Assembly (NCBI GenBank): GCA_947623455.1
Contig: OX392535.1
Span: 37,658,688 to 37,722,687 of the forward strand
Direction: 5' to 3'
DNA from: Mimachlamys varia
Taxonomy: Eukaryota > Mollusca > Bivalvia > Pectinida > Pectinidae
DNA: 64,000 nucleotides
The notes below the pieces were generated by a model. The model did no database searches, was not told the origin of the DNA, and was given only the letters and a program-made list of their open reading frames with translations. Position numbers and translations under genes: made by a program. Every line of letters begins with the position of its first letter. The stretch's first letter is position 1. Shown here piece by piece: positions 30,005-44,400 of this stretch.

Positions 30005-33000
30005 ACCTGAATAACTGACACAGTGTTGTTACCTACGTCAGGATGTGACATGGTGCACGTGTTGTTACCTGTTTCAGGGTGTGACATGGTGTTGTAACCC
30101 TTGTCAGGAGGTGACTAACTGTGAGATGGTGTTGTTACCTGTGTCAGGGTGTGACTAACTGTGACATGGTGTTGTTACCTGTGTCAGGGTGTGACATGGT
30201 GTTGTTACCTGTGTCAGGGTGTGACATGGTGTTGTTACCTGTGTCAGGGTGTGACTAACTGTGACATGGTGTTGTTACCTGTGTCAGGGTGTGACTAACA
30301 GTGACATGGTGTTGTTACCTGTGTCAAGGTGTGACTAACAGTGACATGGTGTTGTTACCTGTGTCAGGGTGTGACTAACTGTGACATGGTGTTGTTACCT
30401 GTGCCAGGGTGTGACTAACAGTGACATGGTGTTGTTACCTGTGTCAGGGTGTGACTTACTGTGATATGGTGTTGTTACCTGTGTCAGGGTGTGACATGGT
30501 GTTGTTACCTGTGTCAGGGTGTGACTAACAGTGACATGGTGTTGTTACCTGTGTCAGGGTGTGACTAACTGTGACATGGTGTTGTTACCTGTGTCAGGGT
30601 GTGACTAACAGTGACATGGTGTTGTTACCTGTGTCAGGGTGTGACTAACTGACATGGTGTTGTTACCTGTGTCAGGGTGTGACATGGTGTTGTTACCTGT
30701 GTCAGGGTGTGACTAACAGTGACATGGTGTTGTTACCTGTGTCAGGGTGTGACTAACTGTGACATGGTGTTGTTACCTGTGTCAGGGTGTGACTTACAGT
30801 GACATGGTGTTGTTACCTGTGTCAGGGTGTGACTAACTGTGATATGGTGTTGTTACCTGTGTCAGGGTGTAACATGGTGTTGTTACCTGTGTCAGGGTGT
30901 GACTAACAGTGACATGGTGTTGTTACCTGTGTCAGGGTGTGACTAACTGTGACATGGTGTTGTTACCTGTGTAAGGGTGTGACTAACAGTGACATGGTGT
31001 TGTTACCTGTGTCAGGGTGTGACTAACTGTGACATGGTGTTGTTACCTGTGTCAGGGTGTGACTAACTGTGACATGGTGTTGTTACTTGTGGCAGGGTGT
31101 GACTGATAGTGAGATGGTGTTGTTACCTGTGTCAAGGTGTGACTAACTGTGACATGGTGTTGTTACCTGTGTCAAGGTCTGACTAACTGTGACATGGTGT
31201 TGTTACCTGTGTCAGGGTGTGACTAACTGTGACATGGTGTTGTTACCTGTGTCAGGGTGTGACTAACAGTGACATGGTGTTGTTACTTGTGTCAGGGTGT
31301 GACTAACTGTGACATGGTGTTGTTACCTGTGTCAGGGTGTGACTAACAGTGAGATGGTATTGTTACCTGTGTCAGGGTGTGACTTACTGTGAATTAGTGT
31401 TGTTACCTGTATCAGGAAATGACTAACTGTGACATGGTGTTGTTACCTGTGTCAGGGTGTGACTAACTGTGACATGGTGTTGTTACCTGTGTCAGGGTGT
31501 GACATGGTGTTGTAACCTGTGTCAGGGTGTGACTAACTGTGACATGGTGTTGTTACCTGTGTCAGGGTGTGACTAACTGTGACATGGTGTTGTTACCTGT
31601 GTCAGGGTGTGACTAACAGTGACATGGTGTTGTTACCTGTGTCAGGGTGTGACATGGTGTTGTTACCTGTGTCAGGGTGTGACTAACAGTGACATGGTGT
31701 TGTTACTTGTGGCAGGGTGTGACTGATAGTGAGATGGTGTTGTTACCTGTGTCAGGGTGTGACTAACAGTGACATGGTGTTGTTACCTGTGTCAGGGTGT
31801 GACTAACTGTGACATGGTGTTGTTACCTGTGTCAGGGTGTGACTAACTGTGACATGGTGTTGTTACCTGTGTCAGGGTGTGACTAACAGTGACATGGTGT
31901 TGTTACCTGTGTCAGGGTGTGACATGGTGTTGTTACCTGTGTCAGGGTGTGACTAACAGTGACATGGTGTTGTTACTTGTGGCAGGGTGTGACTGATAGT
32001 GAGATGGTGTTGTTACCTGTGTCAGGGTGTGACTAACAGTGACATGGTGTTGTTACTTGTGTCAGGGTGTGACTAACTGTGACATGGTGTTGTTACCTGT
32101 GTCAGGGTGTGACTAACAGTGAGATGGTATTGTTACCTGTGTCAGGGTGTGACTTACTGTGAATTAGTGTTGTTACCTGTATCAGGAAATGACTAACTGT
32201 GACATGGTGTTGTTACCTGTGTCAAGGTGTGACTAACTGTGACATGGTGTTGTTACCTGTGTCAGGGTGTGACATGGTGTTGTTGCCTGTGTCAGGGTGT
32301 TACTAACTGTGACATGGTGTTGTTACCTGTGTCAGGGTGTGACTAACTGTGACATGGTGTTGTTACCTGTGTCAGAAGGTGGCTTACTGTGACATGGTGT
32401 TGTTACCTGTGTCAGGGTGTGACATGGTGTTGTTACCTGTGTCAGGGTGTGACTAACTGTGACATGGTGTTGTTACCTGTGTCAGGAGGTGACTAACTGA
32501 CATGGTGTTGTTACCTGTGTCAGGTTGTGACTAACTGTGACATGGTGTTGTTACCTGTGTCAGGGTGTGACTAACAGTGACATGGTGTTGTTACCTGTGT
32601 CAAGGTGTGGCTAACTGACATGGTGTTGTTACCTGTGTCAGGAGGTGACTAGCTGTGACATGGTGTTGTTACCTGTGTCAGGGTGTGACTAACAGTGACA
32701 TGGCGTTGTTACCTGTGTCAGGGTGTAACTAACAGTGACATGGTGTTGTTACCTGTGTCAAGGTGTGACTAACTGACATGGTGTTGTTACCTGTGTCAAG
32801 GTGTGGCTAACTGACATGGTGTTGTTACCTGTGTCAGGAGGTGACTAACTGTGACATGGTGTGTTACCTGTGTCAGGGTGTGACTAACTGTGAGATGGTG
32901 TTGTTACCTGTGTCAGGGTGTGACTAACAGTGACATGGTGTTGTTACCTGTGTCAAGGTGTGACTAACTGACATGGTGTTGTTACCTGTGTCAGGGTGTG

Positions 33001-36000
33001 ACTAACTGTGACATGGTGTTGTTACCTGTGTCAGGGTGTGACTAACTGTGACATGGTGTTGTTACCTGTGTCAGGAGGTGACTAACTGACATCATGTTGT
33101 TACCTGTGTCAGGGTGTGACTAACAGTGACATGGTGTTGTTACCTGTGTCAGGGTGTGACATGGTTTGTAACCTGTGTCAGGGTGTGACTAACTGTGACA
33201 TGGTGTTGTTACCTGTGTCAGGGTGTGACATGGTGTCGTTACCTGTGTCATGGTGTGACTAACTGTGACATGGTGTTGTTACCTGTGTCAGGGTGTGACA
33301 CGGTGTGTTATCTGTGTCAGGGTGTGACTAACTGTGACATGGTGTTGTTACCTGTGTCATGGTGTGACATGGTGTCGTTACCTGTGTCATGGTGTGACTA
33401 ACTGTGACATGGTGTTGTTACCTGTGTCAGGGTGTGACTAACACTGACATGGTGTTGTTACCTGTGTCAGGGTGTGACTAACACTGACATGGTGTTGTTA
33501 CCTGTGTCAGGGTGTGACTCACTGTGACATGGTGTTGTTACCTGTGTCAGGGTGTGACTAAATATGACATGGTGTTGTTACCTGTGTCAGGGTGTGACTA
33601 ACTGTGACATCATGTTGTTACCTGTGTCAGGTGTGACTAAATGTGACATGGTGTTGTTACCTGTGTCAGGGTGTGACATGGTGTTGTTACCTTGTCAGGG
33701 TGTGACAAACTGTGACATGGTGTTGTTACCTGTGTCAGGATGTGACTAACTGTGACATGGTATTGTTACCTGTGTCAGGGTGTGACTAACTGTGACATGG
33801 TGTTGTTACCTGTGTCAGAGTGTGACTAACTGTGACATGGTATTGTTACCTGTGTCAGGGTGTGACTAACTGTGGCATGGTGTTGTTACCTGTGTCAGGA
33901 GGTGACTAACTGTGACATGGTGTTGTTACCTGTGTCATGGTGTGCCATGGTGTTGTTACCTGTATCAGAGTTTGACTAACACTGACATGGTGTTGTTACC
34001 TATGTCAGGGTGTGACTAACTGTGACTTAGTGTTGTTACTTGTGTCAGGGTGTGACATGGTGTTGTTACCTGTGTCAGGGTGTGACATGGTGTTGTTACC
34101 TGTGTCAGGGTGTGACTAGCTGTGACATGGTGTAACCTGTGTCAGGGTGTGACTAACTGTGACATGGTGTTGTTACCTGTGTCAGGGTGTGACTAACTGA
34201 GACATGGTGTTGTTACCTGTGTCAGGGTGTGACATGGTGTTGTTACCTGTGTCAGGGTTTGACTAACTGTGACATAGTGTTGTTACCTGTGTCAGGGTGT
34301 GACTTACAGTGACATGGTGTTGTTACCTGTGTCAGGGTGTGACTAACACTGACATGGTGTTGTTACCTGTGTCAGAGTGTGACTAACTGTGACTTGGTGT
34401 TGTTACCTGTGTCAGGGTGTGACTAACTGACAAGGTGTTGTTACCTGTGTCAGGGTGTGACTAACTGTGACATGGTGTTGTTACCTGTGTCAGGGTGTGA
34501 CTAACTGTGATATGGTGTTTCTACCTGTGTCAGGGTGTGACTAACAGTGACATGGTGTTGTTACCTGTGTCAGGGTGTGACTAACAGTGACATGGTGTTG
34601 TTACCTGTGTCAGGAAAGAACTAACTGTGACTTGGTGGTGTTACCTGTGTCAGGGAGTGACTAACTGTGATATGGTGTTGTTACCTGTGTCAAGGTGTGA
34701 CTAACTGTGACATGGTGTTGTTACCTGTGTCAGGGTGTGACTAACTGTGACATGGTGTTGTTACCTGTGTCAAGGTGTGACTAACTGTGACATGGTGTTG
34801 TTACCTGTGTCAGGGTGTGACTAACACTGACATGGTGTTGTTACCTGTGTCAGGGTGTGACTAACTGTGACATTGTGTTGTTACCTGTGTCAGGGTGTGA
34901 CTTACAGTGACATGGTGTTGTTACCTGTGTCAGGGTGTGACATGGTGTTGTTACCTGTGTCAGGGTGTGACTAACAGTGACATGGTGTTGTTACCTGTGT
35001 CAGGTGTGACTAACAGTGACATGGTGTTGTTACCTGTGTCAGGAAATAACTAACTGTGACTTGGTGGTGTTACCTGTGTCAGGGAGTGACTAACTGTGAT
35101 ATGTTGTTGTTACCTGTGTCAAGGTCTGACTAACTGTGACATGGTGTTGTTACCTGTGTCAGGGTGTGACTAACTGTGACATGGTGTTGTTACCTGTGTC
35201 ATGGTGTGACTAACTGTGACATGGTGTTGTTACCTGTGTCAGGGTGTGACTAACAGTGACATGGTGTTGTTACCTGTGTCAGGGTGTGACTAACAGTGAC
35301 ATGGTGTTGTTACCTGTGTCAGAGTGTGACTAACTGTGACATGGTATTGTTACCTGTGTCAGGGTGTGACTAACTGTGGCATGGTGTTGTTACCTGTGTC
35401 AGGAGGTGACTAACTGTGACATGGTGTTGTTACCTGTGTCATGGTGTGCCATGGTGTTGTTACCTGTATCAGAGTTTGACTAACACTGACATGGTGTTGT
35501 TACCTATGTCAGGGTGTGACTAACTGTGACTTAGTGTTGTTACTTGTGTCAGGGTGTGACATGGTGTTGTTACCTGTGTCAGGGTGTGACATGGTGTTGT
35601 TACCTGTGTCAGGGTGTGACTAGCTGTGACATGGTGTAACCTGTGTCAGGGTGTGACTAACTGTGACATGGTGTTGTTACCTGTGTCAGGGTGTGACTAA
35701 CTGAGACATGGTGTTGTTACCTGTGTCAGGGTGTGACATGGTGTTGTTACCTGTGTCAGGGTTTGACTAACTGTGACATAGTGTTGTTACCTGTGTCAGG
35801 GTGTGACTTACAGTGACATGGTGTTGTTACCTGTGTCAGGGTGTGACTAACACTGACATGGTGTTGTTACCTGTGTCAGAGTGTGACTAACTGTGACTTG
35901 GTGTTGTTACCTGTGTCAGGGTGTGACTAACTGACAAGGTGTTGTTACCTGTGTCAGGGTGTGACTAACTGTGACATGGTGTTGTTACCTGTGTCAGGGT

Positions 36001-37630
36001 GTGACTAACTGTGATATGGTGTTTCTACCTGTGTCAGGGTGTGACTAACAGTGACATGGTGTTGTTACCTGTGTCAGGGTGTGACTAACAGTGACATGGT
36101 GTTGTTACCTGTGTCAGGAAAGAACTAACTGTGACTTGGTGGTGTTACCTGTGTCAGGGAGTGACTAACTGTGATATGGTGTTGTTACCTGTGTCAAGGT
36201 GTGACTAACTGTGACATGGTGTTGTTACCTGTGTCAGGGTGTGACTAACTGTGACATGGTGTTGTTACCTGTGTCAAGGTGTGACTAACTGTGACATGGT
36301 GTTGTTACCTGTGTCAGGGTGTGACTAACACTGACATGGTGTTGTTACCTGTGTCAGGGTGTGACTAACTGTGACATTGTGTTGTTACCTGTGTCAGGGT
36401 GTGACTTACAGTGACATGGTGTTGTTACCTGTGTCAGGGTGTGACATGGTGTTGTTACCTGTGTCAGGGTGTGACTAACAGTGACATGGTGTTGTTACCT
36501 GTGTCAGGTGTGACTAACAGTGACATGGTGTTGTTACCTGTGTCAGGAAATAACTAACTGTGACTTGGTGGTGTTACCTGTGTCAGGGAGTGACTAACTG
36601 TGATATGTTGTTGTTACCTGTGTCAAGGTCTGACTAACTGTGACATGGTGTTGTTACCTGTGTCAGGGTGTGACTAACTGTGACATGGTGTTGTTACCTG
36701 TGTCATGGTGTGACTAACTGTGACATGGTGTTGTTACCTGTGTCAGGGTGTGACTAACAGTGACATGGTGTTGTTACCTGTGTCAGGGTGTGACTAACAG
36801 TGACTTGGTGTTGTTTCCTGTGTCAGGGTGTGACATGGTGTTGTTACCTGTGTCAGGGTGTGACATGGTGTTGTTACCTGTGTCAGGAGATGACTAACTG
36901 TGATATGGTGTTGTTACCTGTGTCAGGGTGTGACATGGTGTTGTTACCTGTGTCAGGGTGTGACATGGTGTTGTTACCTGTGTCATGGTGTGACTAACTG
37001 TGACATGGTGTTGTTACCTGTGTCAGGGTGTGACTAACAGTGACATGGTGTTGTTACCTGTGTCAGGAAATAACTAACTGTGACTTGGTGGTGTTACCTG
37101 TGTCAGGGAGTGACTAACTATGACATGGTGTTGTTACCTGTGTCAGGGTGTGACATGGTGTTGTTACCTGTATCAGGGTGTGACTAACTGTGACATGGTG
37201 TTGTTACCTGTGTCAAGGTGTGACTTACTGTGACATGGTGTTGTTACCTGTGTCAAGGTGTGACATGGTGTTGTTACCTGTGTCAGGGTGTGACATGGTG
37301 TTGTTACCTGTATCAGGGTGTGACTAACTGTGACATGGTGTTGTTACCTGTGTCAGGGTGTGACTTACTGTGACATGGTGTTGTTACCTGTGTCAGGGTG
37401 TGACTAACTATGACATGGTGTTACCTGTGTCAGGATGTGACTAACTGTGACATGGTGTTGTTACCTGTGTCAGGGTGTGACTAACTGTGACATGGTGTTA
37501 CCTGTGTCAGGGTGTGACTAACAGTGACATGGTGTTGTTACCTGTGTCAGGGTGTGACTTACTATGACATGTGTTTTACTTCGGTCAGGAGATGACCAAT
37601 GGTGTAAAAGTATGACGACTACCTGTGACT
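30005..37630 (+). repeat. Satellite A: 40-bp unit with 30-bp variant, about 7.6 kb
   Basis: The basic unit is GTGACATGGTGTTGTTACCT followed by GTGTCAGGGTGTGACTAACT; a short form lacks the last ten bases. Roughly 200 units in one orientation. Larger copies are superimposed: about 33800-35303 is repeated at 35304-36807 (offset 1,504 bp at every marker checked), and markers at 31391 and 32161 are offset by 770 bp. Where 30-bp forms are adjacent, a 10-residue periodic open frame appears; I regard this as non-coding. Confidence 0.95.
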
Positions 37631-38063
37631 AAATTATCTTTTCATGGTGTGACTTATAACATAAATGTACGTTTGGTTGTATTTGTGTCAGTTGTGTTAA
37701 GTTCATTGCGATCTTAGTTCGGTGACGGAGGGGTTTTGCTGTTACTGTTGCAGTCGTGATCGGTAATCGAATGCGCCGCCAATACAAACATGTTCTTGAC
37801 TGTGATTCAAGCTTTAAATTGATATCGATGGGGGGAAACGAAAAGGGAGTTTAGGGCGGACTTAGGCCATGAATGACCTCATCGTCAATATATCAGTTTT
37901 TACCACGAATACACATGACAACAACGTCAATATATCAGTGAATCCAGTTTTTACCACGAATACACATGACCATTACATTTACATTCACGATCATGAACAT
38001 TAATATCGACCATTAAAATGACAAAAATTAATGCATAAATTTATAAAATTACATTTTGACATT
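37631..38063. other. Unique spacer between satellite A and a MITE
   Basis: Non-repetitive, with a locally duplicated phrase (GTCAATATATCAGT ... CCACGAATACACATGAC, at 37887 and 37925). No open frame or RNA gene can be supported. Confidence 0.4.
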
Positions 38064-38449
38064 AAAGGTCCAATATACGTAACTTTCGGTAAAACTTGAA
38101 GCAAAAATCAAGTCTAATTAACTTATTTTATTTATAGATTTATTTAAGATTAACTGATATCAACAATTTTCAAGATGAATTTTTTCGCGGTTACCGGTAC
38201 AGCAGCAGTTGAAACACGCTATTTGTAAACACGCGTCCATTTCGAACCGTCTTCTACATTCGGTTTGTTGTTGAAGTGGGCCCCACCTGAATTATTTTCA
38301 ATTTTTTGGATTTTTTTGTCAAGAGTTTCTTGTTAGTTACTGCTCAGGTTTACTTCGTTTTAGGCTTATTTATGCATGGTTATCAACTAGATTTTTTTTT
38401 CAGAATTTTTCGGAATGACGAAAATTTCCCTGAAGTTACGTATATTGTC
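38064..38449 (+). mobile_element. MITE with AAAGGCCCAATATACGTAA ends (copy 2)
   Basis: Left end AAAGGTCCAATATACGTAAC, right end GAAGTTACGTATATTG; same interior blocks as 6041-6424. The right end runs directly into the first units of satellite B, with no spacer. Confidence 0.75.
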
Positions 38450-41400
38450 TGTTACGTTACATGACTGTACGTCTGTTACATGTCTGTATGTCTGTCATAT
38501 AACTGTACGTCTGTTACATGACTAATGACTGTGCGTCTGTTAAATGACTGTACGTCTGTTATATGTTTGTTCCATGGCTGTACGTCTGTTACATGTCTGT
38601 ATGTCTATTATATGACTGTACGTCTGTTACATGTTTGTTCCATGACTGTACGTCTGTTACACGTCTCTTCCATGTCTGTATGTCTGTTACATGACTGTAC
38701 GTCTGTTACATATCTGTATGTCTGTCATATGACTGTACGTCTGTTATATGTTTGTTCCATGACTGTACGTCTGTTACATGTCTGTATGTCTGTTATATGA
38801 CTGTACGTCTGTTACATGTTTGTACGTCTGTTACATGACTGAACGTCTGTTACATGACTGAACGTTTGTTACATGATTGTACGTCTGTTCCATGTCTGTA
38901 TGTCTGTTAAATGACTGTACGTCTGTTATATGAATGTACGTCTGTTATATGTTTGTTCCATGACTGTTATATGACTGAACGTCTGGTAAATGACTGTACG
39001 TCTGTTATATGTTTGTTACATGCATGGCTTTACGTCTGTTACATGTCTGTATGTCTGTTATATGACTGTACGTCTGTTACATGACTGTATGTCTGTTACA
39101 TGTCTGTATGTCTGTTAAATGACTACGTCTGTTATATGTTTGTTCCATGACTGGACGTCTGTTATGTTTGTTACATGACTGTACGGCTGTTATATGTTTG
39201 TTACATGCATGACTTTACGCCTGTTACATGTCTGTATGTCTGTTATATGACTGTACGTCTGTTACATGACTGTACAGTTTTTATTGTACGTCTGTTCCAT
39301 GACTGTACGTCTGTTATATGTTTGTTCCATGACTGTACGTCTGTTAGACGACTGTACGTCTGTTACATGATTGTACGTCTGTTATATGACTGTACGTCTG
39401 TTACATGACTGTACGTCTGTTCCATGACTGTACGTCTCTTCCATGACTGTACGTCTCTTCCATGTTTGTTACATGACTGTTCGTCTCTTCAATGTTTGTT
39501 ACATGACTGTACGTCTGTTATATGTTTGTTCCATGACTGTTCGTCTCTTCCATGTTTGTTACATGACTGTACGTCTGTTATATGTTTGTTACATGACTGT
39601 ACATCTCTTCCATGTTTGTTACATTACTGTACGTCTCTTCCATGTTTGTTACATGACTGTGCGTCTGTTATATGTTTGTTACATGACTGTACGTCTCTTC
39701 CATGTTTGTTACATTACTGTACGTCTCTTCCATGTTTGTTACATGGCTGTACATCTGTTACATGTCTGTATGTCTGTTAAATGACTGTATGTCTGTTAAA
39801 TGTCTGTTACATGACTGTACGTCTGTTACATGTCTGTATGTCTGTTAAATGTCTGTTACATGACTGTACGTCTGTTACATGACTGTATGTATGTTATATG
39901 ACTGTACGTCTCTTCCATGTCTGTATGTCTGTTACATGTCTGTATGTCTGTCATATAACTGTACATCTGTTACATGAATGTGCGTCTGTTAAATGAATGT
40001 ACGTCTGTTATATGTTTGTTCCGTGACTGTACGTCTCTTCCATGTCTGTATGTCTGTTACATGACTGTACGTCTGTTACATGTCTGTATGTCTGTCATAT
40101 GACTGTACGTCTGTTACATGACTGTACGTCTGTTAAACGACTGTACGTCTGTTATATGACTGTATGTCTGTTATATGACTGTACGTCTGTTACATGACTG
40201 TACGTCTGTTCCATGACTGTACGTCTGTTATATGTTTGTTCCATGACTGTACGTCTGTTATATGTTTGTTCCGTGACTGTACGACTGCTACATGACTGTA
40301 CGTCTGTTCCATGACTGTATGTCTTTTACATGTCTGTTACATGACTGTATGTCTGTTACATGTCTGTATGTCTGTTATATATCTGTTACATGACTGTACG
40401 TCTGTTACATGTCTGTATGTCTTTTACATGTCTGTTACATGACTGTACGTCTCTTCCATGTCTGTATGTCTATTACATGTCTGTATGTCTGTTAAATGAC
40501 CGTACGTCTGTTACATGACTATATGTCTGTTATATGACTGTACGTCTCTTCCATGTCTGTATGTCTGTTACATGTCTGTTACATGACTGTACGTCTGTTA
40601 CATGTCTGTATGTCTGTTACATGTCTGTATGTCTGTTAAATGACTGTACGTCTGTTACATGTCTGTTACATGACTGTACGTCTGTTACATGATTGTACGT
40701 CTGTTATATGACTGTACTTCTGTTACATGTGTGTATGTCTGTTACATGTCTGTATGTCTGTTACATGACTGTACGTCTGTTACATGACTATACGTCTGTT
40801 ACATGTCTGTACGTCTGTTACATGTCTGTATGTCTGTTACATGACTGTACGTCTGTTACATGTCTGTTACATGACTGTACGTCTGTTACATGATTGTACG
40901 TCTGTTATATGACTGTACGTCTGTTACATGTCTGTATGTCTTTTACATGTCTGTTACATGACTGTACGTCTGTTCCATGTCTGTATGTCTGTTACATGTC
41001 TGTATGTCTGTTATATGTCTGTATGTCTGTTACATGACTATACGTCTGTTACATGACTGTACGTCTGTTACATGTCTGTACGTCTGTTACATGTCTGTAT
41101 GTCTGTTACATGACTGTACGTCTGTTACATGTCTGTTACATGACTGTACGTCTGTTACATGATTGTACGTCTGTTATATGACTGTACTTCTGTTACATGT
41201 GTGTATGTCTGTTACATGTCTGTATGTCTGTTACATGACTGTACGTCTGTTACATGACTATACGTCTGTTACATGTCTGTACGTCTGTTACATGTCTGTA
41301 TGTCTGTTACATGACTGTACGTCTGTTACATGTCTGTTACATGACTGTACGTCTGTTACATGATTGTACGTCTGTTATATGACTGTACGTCTGTTACATG

Positions 41401-44400
41401 TCTGTATGTCTTTTACATGTCTGTTACATGACTGTACGTCTGTTCCATGTCTGTATGTCTGTTACATGTCTGTATGTCTGTTATATGTCTGTATGTCTGT
41501 TACATGACTATACGTCTGTTACATGACTGTACGTCTGTTACATGTCTGTACGTCTGTTACATGTCTGTATGTCTGTTACATGACTGTACGTCTGTTACAT
41601 GTCTGTTACATGACTGTACGTCTGTTACATGATTGTACGTCTGCTATATGACTGTACTTCTGTTACATGTCTGTATGTCTGTTACATGACTGTACGTCTG
41701 TTACATGACTGTACGTTTGTTACATGATTGTACGTCTGTTATATGACTGTACTTCTGTTACATGTCTGTATGTCTGTTACATGACTGTACGTCTGTTACA
41801 TGACTGTACGTCTGTTACATGATTGTACTTCTGTTACATGTCTGTATGTCTGTTACATGACTGTACGTCTGTTACATGTCTGTATGTCTGTTCCATGACT
41901 GTACTTCTGTTACATGACTGTACGTCTGTTACATGATTGTACGTCTGTTACATGTCTGTATGTCTGTTATATGACCGTATGTCTGTATGTCTGTTACATG
42001 ATTGTACGTCTGTTACATGACTGTACGTCTGTTACATGATTGTACTTCTGTTACATGTCTGTATGTCTGTTACATGACTGTACTTCTGTTACATGTCTGT
42101 ATGTCTGTTACATGACTGTACGTCTGTTACATGACTGTACGTCTGTTACATGATTGTACTTCTGTTACATGTCTGTATGTCTGTTACATGACTGTACGTC
42201 TGTTACATGTCTGTATGTCTGTTCCATGACTGTACTTCTGTTACATGACTGTACGTCTGTTACATGATTGTACTTCTGTTACATGTCTGTATGTCTGTTA
42301 CATGTCTGTACGTCTGTTACATGTCTGTACGTCTGTTACATGTCTGTACGTCTGTTACATGTCTGTACGCCTGTTACATGTCTGTACGTCTGTTATATGT
42401 CTGTATGTCTGTTACATGTCTGTACGTATGTTACATGTCTGTACGTCTGTTACATGTCTGTACGTCTGTTACATGTCTGTACGTCTGTATGTCTGTTACA
42501 TGTCTGTATGTCTGTTACATGTCTGTTACATGTCTGTACGTCTGTTACATGTCTGTACGTCTGTTACATATCTGTACGTCTGTTACATGTCTGTACGTCT
42601 GTTACATGTTTGTACGTCTGTTACATGTCTGTACGTCTGTTACATGTCTGTACGTCTGTTACATGTCTGTATGTCTGTTACATGTCTGTACGTCTGTTAC
42701 ATGTCTGTATGTCTGTTACATGTCTGTACGTCTGTTACATGTCTGTATGCCTGTTACATGTCTGTACGTCTGTTACATGTCTGTATGTCTGTTACATGTC
42801 TGTACGTCTGTTACATGTCTGTATGTCTGTTACATGTCTGTACGTCTGTTACATGTCTGTATGCCTGTTACATGTCTGTACGTCTGTTACATGTCTGTAT
42901 GTCTGTTACATGACTGTACGTCTGTTACATGTCTGTACGTCTGTTACATGTCTGTATGTCTGTTACATGACTGTACGTCTGTTACATGTCTGTTACATGA
43001 CTGTACGTCTGTTACATGATTGTACGTCTGCTATATGACTGTACTTCTGTTACATGTCTGTATGTCTGTTACATGACTGAACGTCTGTTACATGACTGAA
43101 CGTTTGTTACATGATTGTACGTCTGTTCCATGTCTGTATGTCTGTTAAATGACTGTACGTCTGTTATATGAATGTACGTCTGTTATATGTTTGTTCCATG
43201 ACTGTTATATGACTGAACGTCTGGTAAATGACTGTACGTCTGTTATATGTTTGTTACATGCATGACTTTACGTCTGTTACATGTCTGTATGTCTGTTATA
43301 TGACTGTACGTCTGTTACATGACTGTATGTCTGTTACATGTCTGTATGTCTGTTAAATGACTACGTCTGTTATATGTTTGTTCCATGACTGGACGTCTGT
43401 TATGTTTGTTACATGACTGTACGGCTGTTATATGTTTGTTACATGCATGACTTTACGCCTGTTACATGTCTGTATGTCTGTTATATGACTGTACGTCTGT
43501 TACATGACTGTACAGTTTTTATTGTACGTCTGTTCCATGACTGTACGTCTGTTATATGTTTGTTCCATGACTGTACGTCTGTTAGACGACTGTACGTCTG
43601 TTACATGATTGTACGTCTGTTATATGACTGTACGTCTGTTACATGACTGTACGTCTGTTCCATGACTGTACGTCTCTTCCATGACTGTACGTCTCTTCCA
43701 TGTTTGTTACATGACTGTTCGTCTCTTCAATGTTTGTTACATGACTGTACGTCTGTTATATGTTTGTTCCATGACTGTTCGTCTCTTCCATGTTTGTTAC
43801 ATGACTGTACGTCTGTTATATGTTTGTTACATGACTGTACATCTCTTCCATGTTTGTTACATTACTGTACGTCTCTTCCATGTTTGTTACATGACTGTGC
43901 GTCTGTTATATGTTTGTTACATGACTGTACGTCTCTTCCATGTTTGTTACATTACTGTACGTCTCTTCCATGTTTGTTACATGGCTGTACATCTGTTACA
44001 TGTCTGTATGTCTGTTAAATGACTGTATGTCTGTTAAATGTCTGTTACATGACTGTACGTCTGTTACATGTCTGTATGTCTGTTAAATGTCTGTTACATG
44101 ACTGTACGTCTGTTACATGACTGTATGTATGTTATATGACTGTACGTCTCTTCCATGTCTGTATGTCTGTTACATGTCTGTATGTCTGTCATATAACTGT
44201 ACATCTGTTACATGAATGTGCGTCTGTTAAATGAATGTACGTCTGTTATATGTTTGTTCCGTGACTGTACGTCTCTTCCATGTCTGTATGTCTGTTACAT
44301 GACTGTACGTCTGTTACATGTCTGTATGTCTGTCATATGACTGTACGTCTGTTACATGACTGTACGTCTGTTAAACGACTGTACGTCTGTTATATGACTG

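Noticed and set aside
30005..37630. CRISPR-like regular repeats
   Set aside because: Units are contiguous with no unique spacers, and the DNA is eukaryotic; it is a satellite.
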